From Blastopirellula marina DSM 3645 (lineage in GTDB: Bacteria > Planctomycetota > Planctomycetia > Pirellulales > Pirellulaceae), in the NCBI RefSeq assembly GCF_000153105.1, contig NZ_CH672377.1:90603-154602 (forward strand): 64,000 bases of DNA, in the 5' to 3' direction. Below, piece by piece: positions 33,871-42,443 of this stretch. Positions within the stretch are counted from its first letter, which is position 1. Each line of letters starts with the position of its first letter. The notes below the pieces were generated by a model. That model had not been told where the DNA came from, did not search any database, and saw only the letters and a program-made list of their open reading frames with translations. A program made the translations under genes and the position numbers.

Positions 33871-36186
33871 ATGACGCGCCGGTCTATCGCCTGCCTGACT
33901 CTGCTGTTGGCGAGCAGCGTTTCATCCATCCTGCTGGGCGCCGAAGCGGCGACTCCTCTGCTGCAAGCGCCTGATGGTTATACGGTCGAAATTGCCGCCC
34001 CCTCGTCGCTGATCGCGCACCCGTTGATGGCCGACTTTGACGAACAAGGCCGGCTTTACGTCGCGGCGAACTCGGGCCAAAATCTTCCCCGCGCAGAGCT
34101 CGAAAAGCAGTTGCCCAACTTTGTGCAACGCCTGGAAGATGTCGACGGCGACGGCCTCTTTGACAAAGTGACGATGTTCGCCGACAAGCTGACCTTTCCG
34201 CAAGGCTGTCTCTGGCACGCTGGTTCGTTGTACGTCGCATCGAGCGGCGCAATCTGGAAGTTTACTGACACCAACGACGACGGCGTCGCCGACGAACGCG
34301 TCAAACTGATCGGCGACTTTGGCTATACCGGCAACGCCGCCGACATTCATGGTCCGTTTCTGGGTCCCGAAGGGCGACTCTATTGGTGCGAAGGACGGCA
34401 CGGGCACGAAATCAAAGACAGCGCCGGCGCGTTGATCAGCAAAGGAAAAGCGGCCCGCATCTTTTCGTCGCAACTTGACGGCAGCGACGTGCAAACGTAT
34501 TGCGCCGGCGGAATGGACAACCCGGTCGAAATCCTCTTTACGCCAGCCGGCGAGATGTTGGGAACGGTCAATCTGATGTACGCGCGGCCGCGCGGCGACT
34601 GCCTGGTTCACTGGCAACCGGGCGGCGTCTATCCACGCACCGATTTTGCGGAAGGTCTCGAAAGCGAGTTCATTCGCACCGGCGATCTGTTACCTGAGGT
34701 TCATAACTTCGGGCACGTCGCCGTGTCGGGGCTTTGTCAAAATCCAGCGAACGACAACTCTCTCTTCATCACGCAGTTCAACACCAATCGAGTTGTCCGC
34801 GTTGATCTGCAGCCAAGCGGCTCAACGCTGGCGGTCCGCAACCTAGCAGACTTCGCCGTTTCGACCAGCGAAGACTTTCATCCGACCGACGTTCTGGCGG
34901 ACGCAGATGGGTCGTTGCTGGTGATCGATACCGGCGGTTGGTTTCGGATCGGTTGTCCGAAATCGGAGTCGGCCAAGCCTGATATTCGCGGGGCCATTTA
35001 TCGGATTCGCAAAACGAAAGATTCCGCGGCAGATCCTGCAAACAACGCTCCCCAACGCGCGCTGCAAGCGAAGATCTGGACGCTCCGCCGTAGCGAATCG
35101 CCTGCAGCGCTGTCTGAAATCGCCAAGTTAATGCAGCATCCAGAATCGACGATTCGGCAAACGGCGGCCCGCTCGCTGTTGGATTGGCCTCGCTCGCCAG
35201 AAACAGACGCACTCGCGCCGCAACTGTTGGTGATGCTGCAAACCGGCGAGCCGAGCGAACGCCGCAGCGCCGCGCTGGTGCTCGCGCGATGGGCGAGCGA
35301 TATCCCCTCGATCGCTCCCGCACTGTTAACCGCAACGGCTCGCGCCGATAACGACCCCGCCATCCGGCACGCCTTGGTCTTGGGCCTGATTCAAAGCGGG
35401 CAGCGCGATCTGATCAGCAAGGCGCTGCTCGACCGGCGTGCCCAAGTCGCCGCAGCGGCGGCGATCGCGCTCGAGCAGTTGCGGCGGCCGCAGATCGACT
35501 TGGCAAGCCAAGATTGGCTCGACATCCCGCCCGCTTCGCTGGGCAAACCGCTGACGCCGGAGCAGCGCAACGAATTACTCGAGCAGGAGCAGAACCTCGC
35601 GACCGGAGATTCGCTGCGCGGCAAGCAAGTCTTTCAATCGACCAAAGCCGCTTGCAGCAAGTGTCACCAGATCGCCGGCGAAGGAGGCCAGGTCGGTCCT
35701 GACTTGACGACCATCGGCCGCAGTCGCGGACGACGCGATTTGCTGGAATCGATCCTCTATCCCAACGCGACGTTCGCACGCGGCTTCGCCTCGTATGTGG
35801 TGATGACCGAAGAGGGGCAACTTTTCAGCGGCATCATCCTGGGCGAAAGCACCCAAGAGCTGCACTTGGGAGTCGACAAAGAAAACTCAGTCCGCATCGC
35901 CAACAACCGCATCGAAGAAATCCGCGCCAGCGACGTCTCGATCATGCCGCCCGATTTTCATCGTGATCTGTCCGCCCAAGACTTGGCCGATTTGATCGCG
36001 TATTTGGAGTCGAGAAATAAGGCAAGAAAAGCGGAAACGGGAAAGCGGATGAAGAGGAGACGAAGCTGCTCTGTCGCTGCTTCAAATCGCGACTTCTCCT
36101 GCCAAATTACCTCGCCGCAGACCACGGCAATAATTTCTTGCACCGCTTTCCGCTTTCCGCTTTTCTTCCTAGATCCAATAAACTGA
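33871..36186 (+). CDS. PVC-type dehydrogenase/HEAT/cytochrome c protein with unusual tail
   Basis: The 771-residue exported protein has a signal peptide (about 1-25), a beta-propeller of the putative membrane-bound dehydrogenase type (about 30-385), HEAT-like repeats (about 400-550) and a C-terminal c-type heme domain. Heme attachment is CSKCH at 595-599, with a later methionine in SIMPPDF as possible axial ligand. Proteins of this class are abundant in the PVC group and may oxidise sugars or transfer electrons in the periplasm. The family normally ends near AYLES. Here the frame runs on for about 50 residues rich in Lys, Arg, Ser and Thr, encoded by a long inverted repeat. The end overlaps the convergent amidohydrolase gene by 18 bases. 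Confidence 0.88.
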   Translation: MTRRSIACLTLLLASSVSSILLGAEAATPLLQAPDGYTVEIAAPSSLIAHPLMADFDEQGRLYVAANSGQNLPRAELEKQLPNFVQRLEDVDGDGLFDKVTMFADKLTFPQGCLWHAGSLYVASSGAIWKFTDTNDDGVADERVKLIGDFGYTGNAADIHGPFLGPEGRLYWCEGRHGHEIKDSAGALISKGKAARIFSSQLDGSDVQTYCAGGMDNPVEILFTPAGEMLGTVNLMYARPRGDCLVHWQPGGVYPRTDFAEGLESEFIRTGDLLPEVHNFGHVAVSGLCQNPANDNSLFITQFNTNRVVRVDLQPSGSTLAVRNLADFAVSTSEDFHPTDVLADADGSLLVIDTGGWFRIGCPKSESAKPDIRGAIYRIRKTKDSAADPANNAPQRALQAKIWTLRRSESPAALSEIAKLMQHPESTIRQTAARSLLDWPRSPETDALAPQLLVMLQTGEPSERRSAALVLARWASDIPSIAPALLTATARADNDPAIRHALVLGLIQSGQRDLISKALLDRRAQVAAAAAIALEQLRRPQIDLASQDWLDIPPASLGKPLTPEQRNELLEQEQNLATGDSLRGKQVFQSTKAACSKCHQIAGEGGQVGPDLTTIGRSRGRRDLLESILYPNATFARGFASYVVMTEEGQLFSGIILGESTQELHLGVDKENSVRIANNRIEEIRASDVSIMPPDFHRDLSAQDLADLIAYLESRNKARKAETGKRMKRRRSCSVAASNRDFSCQITSPQTTAIISCTAFRFPLFFLDPIN
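36024..36167. repeat. Long inverted repeat at the 3' end of the PVC protein gene
   Basis: The left arm is 36024-36048 and the right arm 36143-36167. Each has 25 bases with 23 matching as reverse complements, built from GGAAAGC-like units. The 94-base interior contains a smaller complementary pair (AGGAGA... and TCTCCT). It lies between two convergent genes and could end transcription from both sides. It also supplies the C-terminal codons of the plus-strand gene. Confidence 0.75.
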
Positions 36187-37110
36187 CTGCGCCGTCTTTC
36201 GCAGCATCCACTCTTTGTCTTCGGCGGTGAGAAAATCGAGTTTGTCGCGGATGAGCGAAATTGACGCCGCGTAGGAGTGTTCGTTTTGCACCTGATAGGG
36301 ACAGTCGCTGGCCCACATCAGGCGCTGGGCGCCAAAGGTGTCGCGGAGGCGCTTGACCATCGGGCCTAGATCGAGATAGGGCGCCTGCTTCTTGCCAAAA
36401 GCGTAGAAGGCGGATGTTTTGACATAGGTCTGCGGAAACTTCTCCAGCTTGCAGAGATTGTCTAAGTCGGCTTGCTGAATCGTTCCGCTTCCCCCGATTC
36501 GGGAGAAGTGATCGACGACGACGTTGGTTTTCGGGAAGCGGCGGCACAATTTTTCGATCGCCGGCAACGCATCTGGATTCGACAACAAGCAGATCGCCTG
36601 GCCGGTATCGGCGGCCGACTTCCACATCGTCGCCATCTCGGGCGAATCGAGCCAAGCGTTGGCCGACTCGGCGTTGGCGTACAAGCGAAATCCGGTAACC
36701 CCCTGATCTTGTAGATTGCGCATCGTGAGGCCGACGCCCGGCTTGCGGTGATCGACGATCGCGACGCCGCGGAACGTATCGGGATACTGGGCGATCGAAT
36801 CGAGCATGTATTGATTATCAAATTGGTAGAAACTCATTTGAATCAAGACAATGCGATCGACCCCCTCAGGGCGACACTCGGCGAACAATTCGCTAGGGGT
36901 AAAGCTCGCCGGTTTCATCGCCGATTTGTCGTAATCTTTTCCCAGCGGATAAGTGGTCGTATCCGGGGTCCAGACATGTACGTGAGCGTCGATATAGCCT
37001 GGCTCTTGCGGCTGCTTCGCCAGACTAATCGAAGCGCCAGCGACGGCGACCGCAGCGGTTTGCAAATAGCGGCGACGCGACATCGACGGTTGTTTCGACA
37101 AATTGTTCAT
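36169..37110 (-). CDS. Amidohydrolase-2 family metal-dependent hydrolase, Tat-exported
   Basis: The 313-residue protein has a twin-arginine signal (SRRRYLQTAAVAVAGASIS). The TIM-barrel domain starts YIDAHVHVWTPDT, the first metal motif, and includes VVVDHFSR near residue 200 and WASDCPYQ near 270, the usual later ligands. This is the amidohydrolase-2 group (dicarboxylate or lactone hydrolases, decarboxylases). The substrate is unknown. Export is unusual for this group but common in planctomycetes. The start overlaps the MFS transporter stop by 4 bases (ATGA), so the two are translationally coupled. It is the last gene of the six-gene minus-strand run. Confidence 0.87.
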   Translation of the reverse strand: MNNLSKQPSMSRRRYLQTAAVAVAGASISLAKQPQEPGYIDAHVHVWTPDTTTYPLGKDYDKSAMKPASFTPSELFAECRPEGVDRIVLIQMSFYQFDNQYMLDSIAQYPDTFRGVAIVDHRKPGVGLTMRNLQDQGVTGFRLYANAESANAWLDSPEMATMWKSAADTGQAICLLSNPDALPAIEKLCRRFPKTNVVVDHFSRIGGSGTIQQADLDNLCKLEKFPQTYVKTSAFYAFGKKQAPYLDLGPMVKRLRDTFGAQRLMWASDCPYQVQNEHSYAASISLIRDKLDFLTAEDKEWMLRKTAQSVYWI

Positions 37111-38360
37111 CTCAAAGCCCCTTGGAGTTCTTGCTTTTCATCGTCCCAATCAAGTGGGACGATCTGTCTGACCAGTCCGACGTAAGCGAAGACGCCGACG
37201 ACCAACATGACGGACGCGGCGGCGAATGCGGAGTAGTAACTGCCGGTCTCTTGCACCAGCCAACCGGTCAGCGCCGGCGATATCGCACCGCCGATATTGC
37301 CGATCGCATTTTGCAACCCGGTCCATTGACCGGCGGCGTTGGGTCCGGCTAATGTTTGCGTCACCGCCCAGACATTCGAAGTGTAAAAGCCCAGCGACGC
37401 ACATGCCAGACAAAGGAGCAAAATACAGGCCCGCGGATCCGGCGTCAAAACCGACGCGAACATGAACACCGAGCAAAGCACCAGTCCGCCGATCAGGAAA
37501 ACCTTGCGAGCGAGCGTCGCCGATGCGCCAGCATGAATCCAGCGATCGGCCAACCAACCGCCGCAAAGCGAAGTAACCGCCATCGCGGCGAACGGCAGCG
37601 AACCAAACAGGGCCATCGATTCTTTGGAGAAATGTCTTGATTCTTCGAGATAGGCCGGCAACCACGATAGCAAAAACGCCCAGGTATAGCCTAAGCAGAA
37701 AAACCCCAGCGACGTTCCCCAGACTTCTTGCCGTTTGAACAACTCTGAAAATGGAACGTTGGTGCGGGCTTTCGGCGCATCGATGGTCGGTTTTTGCTGC
37801 GAAGGGACAAGCCACAACCAAGCCGGCAGCCAAAGCAAGCCGCCGAGTCCGACCACCACAAACAAAGATCGCCAACCGCTATTAGCGACGAGCAGTCCTC
37901 CGAACAACAGCGCCAGCATGGGGCCCAGCTTGGTCGCCGCGTCGATCAGCGCGTTCGCGATGCCGCGCCGCCGCTCGGGAAAGTTCATCACGATCATCCG
38001 TGATGTCGCCGGGTACGCGATGCTTTCACCCACGCCCAGCACGAGCCGCAACAGCAAGAAGATGGCGAAACTGCCGGACATCGCCATCGACACGGTCGCC
38101 AACGACCAGACGAGAAAGCCCCCGGCGTAAAGCCATTTCACATCAAAGCGATCGACCAGCCATCCGGTCGCTACTTGCGACAGCGCGTAGCTCCAAAAGA
38201 AGGCCGAAAACAACCATCCCATCTGGACGCTGCTTAGCTCAAACTCGGCGGCCACGTCGGTCTTCACGATCGAGAGACTCCCTCGATCGATATAATTGAC
38301 GCCGATCGCGATCACCATCAACGTGAGCAGCGTGGCGGAACTCGCCGATTTCATGGTCAT
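37107..38360 (-). CDS. MFS transporter, organic-anion (ACS) type
   Basis: This 417-residue inner-membrane permease has about 12 TM helices. The early motif NYIDRGSLSIVKTDVAAEF, then GWLFSAFFWSYALSQVATGW and GWLVDRFDVKW, is typical of the anion:cation symporter family (galactonate, phthalate and hexuronate carriers). It probably imports the organic acid or amide processed by the neighbouring enzymes. AGGA lies 7 bases before the ATG at 38360. The stop overlaps the amidohydrolase start. The M20 gene ends 31 bases upstream. Confidence 0.9.
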   Translation of the reverse strand: MTMKSASSATLLTLMVIAIGVNYIDRGSLSIVKTDVAAEFELSSVQMGWLFSAFFWSYALSQVATGWLVDRFDVKWLYAGGFLVWSLATVSMAMSGSFAIFLLLRLVLGVGESIAYPATSRMIVMNFPERRRGIANALIDAATKLGPMLALLFGGLLVANSGWRSLFVVVGLGGLLWLPAWLWLVPSQQKPTIDAPKARTNVPFSELFKRQEVWGTSLGFFCLGYTWAFLLSWLPAYLEESRHFSKESMALFGSLPFAAMAVTSLCGGWLADRWIHAGASATLARKVFLIGGLVLCSVFMFASVLTPDPRACILLLCLACASLGFYTSNVWAVTQTLAGPNAAGQWTGLQNAIGNIGGAISPALTGWLVQETGSYYSAFAAASVMLVVGVFAYVGLVRQIVPLDWDDEKQELQGALR

Positions 38361-38391
38361 TCGCAGGTCCTAACGGCGGAGGTGAATCGAA

Positions 38392-39642
38392 TTAGGCAGG
38401 CGACTGCATGTCGATCGGACGGAGACAGAATTGATAGTAAGTTTCGCATGCCTGACGAAGCTGCTCGATTTCGATCCATTCGTCGGCCGTGTGGGCCTGG
38501 GCGATCGATCCTGGACCGTACACCACCGCTTCTGCTCCCGCCGCGGCGAAACTACTTGCGTCGGTGCAGTACCAGGCGCCCAATTTTTCGCGCGGGCCAG
38601 AAATCGCTTCAATCTGCTGCAGCAATCGATCGACCCAACGCGGATCTTGATCGTCGGCCAGCGAATCGGCGTCGATCCAAGGAGGATGCATGACAAAGTC
38701 GACGCTCGTCCGCCCACGCAGATAGGTCTCTAATTCGGCCAATACTTGGTCGGAACGTTCGCCGGGACTCGTACGGCGATCGATTTCAATCTCGCACTCG
38801 TGCGGTACGATGTTGACGCTGGCGCCGCCTACGATTCGCCCGATGCTCAACGTCGGCGCACCGCACAGCGGATGCTCGCCGACGCGCTCCGGCAGTTCGC
38901 CGGCGTATTGCTGCAACGCTTGAATCACTTCGGCCATCGCATAAATCGCGCTGACCCCTTCATGCGGGCGCGAGCTGTGACAGGCCAGCCCCAGGGTTTG
39001 CAGTTTCCAGCGCACCACGCCGCGATGCGCGACGATGATGTTCAAGTCGGTCGGTTCGGCGACGATGCAAAAGTCGGGCGGCGACGGCAGGAAAGATTCG
39101 GCCGGATCGACGTTATTCCAACTTCGCGCCAAGTGACGTGCGCCGGTCGCGCCAAACTCTTCGTCGCAGGTGCAAGCCATGATGACGTTCGCGCACCCGG
39201 TGGGACGCTCAGTCGCTAGGCGAGCGAACGCCGCAAGCATCGCCGCCATGCCTCCTTTGACGTCGCAAGCGCCGCGACCATACAGACGCCCCCCTTCCAA
39301 CACCGGCTCAAACGGTGCGATCGTCATGCCGTCGACAGGGACGGTGTCTTGATGCGCCTCAAGCATGATGGTCGGCGCATCAGGGTCGACGTCCAAGCGG
39401 GCCACCACGTTGCAGCGGCCGTCGGCGACTTCCTGCACTTCAAACGGCGTACCAAGGTTACTGAAAAAGTTGGTCAACCAGCGCGTCATGCCGTGTTCTA
39501 AATAGATCGCTCCGGTGAGGTCCGCCCCACACGGATTAACGCTCGGAATCGTGATTAATTCCTGCAGGATCTCTAACGGGTCAGGCTCGGTGAGCGACGC
39601 GACGCTGGTCAGATTCTGCGGCTTCTGGAGTTCCGCTTTCAT
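38392..39642 (-). CDS. M20-family metallopeptidase/deacylase (ArgE/DapE-like)
   Basis: The 416-residue enzyme carries the M20 metal-site motifs. These are HQDTVPVDG near residue 86, YGRGACDVKGGMAAML near 115 (metal-bridging aspartate), CTCDEEFGATGA near 150 (catalytic glutamate and metal ligand), and VAEPTDLNIIVAHRG. The dimerisation domain lies in the middle and a late histidine closes the site. Family reactions remove acyl groups from amino acids or cleave small peptides. The substrate is unknown. The start is the ATG at 39642, with AGAGGA 9-10 bases upstream. The open frame extends upstream to 39792, but that part would overlap the aminotransferase gene and lacks support. Confidence 0.88.
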   Translation of the reverse strand: MKAELQKPQNLTSVASLTEPDPLEILQELITIPSVNPCGADLTGAIYLEHGMTRWLTNFFSNLGTPFEVQEVADGRCNVVARLDVDPDAPTIMLEAHQDTVPVDGMTIAPFEPVLEGGRLYGRGACDVKGGMAAMLAAFARLATERPTGCANVIMACTCDEEFGATGARHLARSWNNVDPAESFLPSPPDFCIVAEPTDLNIIVAHRGVVRWKLQTLGLACHSSRPHEGVSAIYAMAEVIQALQQYAGELPERVGEHPLCGAPTLSIGRIVGGASVNIVPHECEIEIDRRTSPGERSDQVLAELETYLRGRTSVDFVMHPPWIDADSLADDQDPRWVDRLLQQIEAISGPREKLGAWYCTDASSFAAAGAEAVVYGPGSIAQAHTADEWIEIEQLRQACETYYQFCLRPIDMQSPA

Positions 39643-39733
39643 GTCGGTTGGTCCTCTATCGGAGATCGTCTTCATTCGTGCCGTGCGCAACCCCAAAGAG
39701 TCGCCATCCATCGTTGTATCTATGGGCATGTCT

Positions 39734-40906
39734 TTATACCGAACTATTTTCGAGCCGAGTCGCCGGCGCCTTAGAGGAGTCAAGCAAATCACGCAGCGCT
39801 TCCAAATACTGCTCTACATCTTCCTGCGTGTTGTACCAATGGAGCGCCGCGCGAATTCGTCGGTCGTCTCCCTGCACAAAGATCCCGCGCTCGGCCAGCT
39901 GTCGCTTCATTTCTGCCGATGACTCATAGGCGAAGGGAACGATGCCCGCTTGTCGCGCCGGGGACTTTGGCACGAGCGGCGTGAGCCCCATCGCGACCAG
40001 GCTGGCGCGCAGCTGACTGACCAAGGGGGCCAAATGAGCGGCTCGTTCTTGCACGGCTTCCGGCGTATGAAAATCGAGTGCGGCCGCTAGCGAGCAGATC
40101 GAGTCAAAGTTGGGCATTCCGGCTTGAAAGCGTTGACCATCAGCGCGGGGATGGAACGTTTCGAGCCGATCGTCGGCAAAGCAGCTTTCGGCCGAAAGCC
40201 AGCCGGCCGGTCCCAGCAAATCTGCTTCCAGGGCGCGGCGACTGACCGACATGATCGCCGCGCCGTGGATCGAATTCATCCACTTGAACGCGCTGGCGAC
40301 CGTAAAGTCGGCCATGCGGCCATCCACGGGAACGCGCCCGGCCGCCTGGGTCGCATCGACGCACAATAGCGCCGAAGTTTCTTGAACGCGCCGCCACAGC
40401 GGTTCGGGATTTAAATGCTCGCCGGTTGCATAGCTGACTTGACTAACGGTGACCAGTCGCGTCCGGTCGTTGATCTGCGAGAGCAAATCGTCGACCGAAA
40501 TCCCGTCGGGGCCGGGATGCGCGATTCGCAACTTCACTCCGCGACTCTGCAGCGCCACCCATGGAAAGATGTTCGACGGAAACTCGCTCGAGGTGAACAC
40601 CACCTCATCGCCGGGGCGCCAATCGATTGAATGCGCGATTGTATTTAGGGCTTCGGTCGTGCTGCTAATCAAGGCGATCTGATCCGCAGCGACCGAGAAG
40701 AGCCGCGCCGCCCCTTGCTGCGCACGTTCGTACGCTTTCCAGAACTCTTCGCGTCCCGGTTCGCCATGCGATTTGGCCATCAGATACTGCTGAACGGCGT
40801 CGACGCACGACTGCAGCGGCAAACCTTCGGCCGCGGTGTTCAGATAGGCTTTGCCGTTCCAGTAAGATTCGTTGGAAAGCCGATGCGTAGGCGCCATCTG
40901 CGACAT
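39734..40906 (-). CDS. Class V aminotransferase (isopenicillin-epimerase/desulfurase-like)
   Basis: This is a 390-residue fold-type I PLP enzyme. Recognisable parts are YLNTAAEGLPL at the start, SSTTEALN near residue 88, CVDATQAAGRVPVD near 190 (aspartate contacts the PLP ring) and ASAFKWMNSIHG near 215, with the Schiff-base lysine. The set fits the class V group that includes isopenicillin-N epimerase-like proteins, cysteine desulfurases and aminotransferases. The catalytic cysteine loop of a desulfurase is not evident, so an epimerase, lyase or aminotransferase is more likely. It is in the six-gene run, 58 bases after the DUF1501 gene. Confidence 0.85.
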   Translation of the reverse strand: MSQMAPTHRLSNESYWNGKAYLNTAAEGLPLQSCVDAVQQYLMAKSHGEPGREEFWKAYERAQQGAARLFSVAADQIALISSTTEALNTIAHSIDWRPGDEVVFTSSEFPSNIFPWVALQSRGVKLRIAHPGPDGISVDDLLSQINDRTRLVTVSQVSYATGEHLNPEPLWRRVQETSALLCVDATQAAGRVPVDGRMADFTVASAFKWMNSIHGAAIMSVSRRALEADLLGPAGWLSAESCFADDRLETFHPRADGQRFQAGMPNFDSICSLAAALDFHTPEAVQERAAHLAPLVSQLRASLVAMGLTPLVPKSPARQAGIVPFAYESSAEMKRQLAERGIFVQGDDRRIRAALHWYNTQEDVEQYLEALRDLLDSSKAPATRLENSSV

Positions 40907-40964
40907 GTTGTAGTTTCACGGGGGTGGAGAGGGTGCAAAATCTGGTCTCAAGGCGCTTGCGCGG

Positions 40965-42389
40965 TCAGGCCAGGATCTGGTGATGGACTTGGCCATGCAC
41001 ATCGGTCAGGCGAAAATCGCGTCCAGCGTGCTTGTAAGTGAGTTGCTCGTGATTCATTCCTAACAAGTGCAGCAGCGTCGCATGCAGGTCATGGACGTGC
41101 ATCTTGTTTTCGACCGCGTAGTAGCCATAGTCATCGGTCGCGCCATAGCGTAGCCCTCCTTGAACGCCGGCGCCGGCCATCCACATGGTGAAGCCCTCAG
41201 GATTATGGTCACGTCCATCCGCTCCGGCTCCTTGGCAAGTCGGCGTCCGTCCGAATTCGCCGCCCCACAGGACGAGCGTATCTTCCAGCAAGCCGCGTTG
41301 CTTCAGATCGGTCAGCAGCGCGGCGATCGGCTTGTCGACCTCCGCGGCGTTTTTGGTGTGGCCTGCTTTCAAGTCGCCATGCTGGTCCCACTGCACCTTC
41401 GAGTCGCTATGCGTCACCTGGATGAAGCGAACGCCGCGTTCGGCGAAGCGCCGCGCCAACAAACATTGCCGACCGAAGTCCTCGGTCATCGCATCGTTGA
41501 GCCCGTACATCTCTAAGGTGTCCGGCGTTTCCTCGGCCAGATTTTGGGCGAGCGGCATTTCGGTCTGCATTTGATAGGCGAGCTCAAACGCTTGAATCCG
41601 CGCTTCCAACGATGACTCTGGCCCCGACATCGCGAGATGTTCTTGATTCATGGCCTGCATCAGATCAAGTTGCATCCGCTGCACTTTCGCGTTCCACTGC
41701 GGATTGGCGATATACTTGACCTCGGCTTTGGTCGACGGCTGCGACGCGACTCCCAGCGGAACCCCCTGAAATCGCGCCGGCAAAAATGCGGAGTCCCAGT
41801 TCTTGGCGCCGCCGTGTGCGAAGGTGGGACAAATGGTGACAAAGCCCGGCAGATTGTCGTTCTCGGTCCCCAGGCCGTAGGTCACCCACGAGCCCATGCT
41901 AGGGCGGATGAAGTTGTCGCTGCCGGTATGCAATTTGAGCGCTGCGCCGCCGTGCGACGGATTGGTTCCATGCACCGAATTCAAAAAGCAGATGTCATCG
42001 ACATGCTGGGCGACATGCGGAAAGAGCTCGCTGACATGGACGCCGCTTTCCCCGTACTGCTGGAACTTCCAAGGGGAGCCGAGCAGATTGCCGGTCGGAG
42101 CAAACTGCACGCGCGGCTTTTCAAACGGGAACGGCTTGCCGTCGTCTTGCTGCAACTTCGGCTTGTAATCGAAGGAATCGACATGCGACGGACCTCCCTT
42201 CATAAAGAGGAAGATCACCCGCTTGGCTCGCGCCGGAAAATGCGACAACGTCGCCGACGCGGCGCTCGCGGCCGAGAGTCCTGTCGGGCCTGAGAGCATC
42301 GCCTGCAGCGCGAGATATCCAAAACCTACGGCCGAATTCCGGAGCAAACAACGGCGACTGAGCACGGCGGAGGAGATTTCGTTATTCAT
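40965..42389 (-). CDS. DUF1501 protein, Tat-exported
   Basis: The 474-residue protein begins with a twin-arginine-like signal (SRRCLLRNSAVGFGYLAL) and continues with the DUF1501 pattern: RVIFLFMKGGPSHVDSFDYK, TNPSHGGAALKLHTGS, GSWVTYGLGTEN, RFIQVTHSDSKVQWDQHGDL and VLWGGEFGRTPTCQG. The fold is related to alkaline phosphatase and sulfatase-type hydrolases, but activity is not known. In planctomycetes this gene almost always follows a DUF1549/DUF1553 cytochrome gene, as here (54 bases). Confidence 0.9.
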   Translation of the reverse strand: MNNEISSAVLSRRCLLRNSAVGFGYLALQAMLSGPTGLSAASAASATLSHFPARAKRVIFLFMKGGPSHVDSFDYKPKLQQDDGKPFPFEKPRVQFAPTGNLLGSPWKFQQYGESGVHVSELFPHVAQHVDDICFLNSVHGTNPSHGGAALKLHTGSDNFIRPSMGSWVTYGLGTENDNLPGFVTICPTFAHGGAKNWDSAFLPARFQGVPLGVASQPSTKAEVKYIANPQWNAKVQRMQLDLMQAMNQEHLAMSGPESSLEARIQAFELAYQMQTEMPLAQNLAEETPDTLEMYGLNDAMTEDFGRQCLLARRFAERGVRFIQVTHSDSKVQWDQHGDLKAGHTKNAAEVDKPIAALLTDLKQRGLLEDTLVLWGGEFGRTPTCQGAGADGRDHNPEGFTMWMAGAGVQGGLRYGATDDYGYYAVENKMHVHDLHATLLHLLGMNHEQLTYKHAGRDFRLTDVHGQVHHQILA

Positions 42390-42443
42390 ATCGGTTCACC
42401 ATCCCAAGCGTTTCTATTTCAGTACGGCTGCGGGCGAAGCTCG

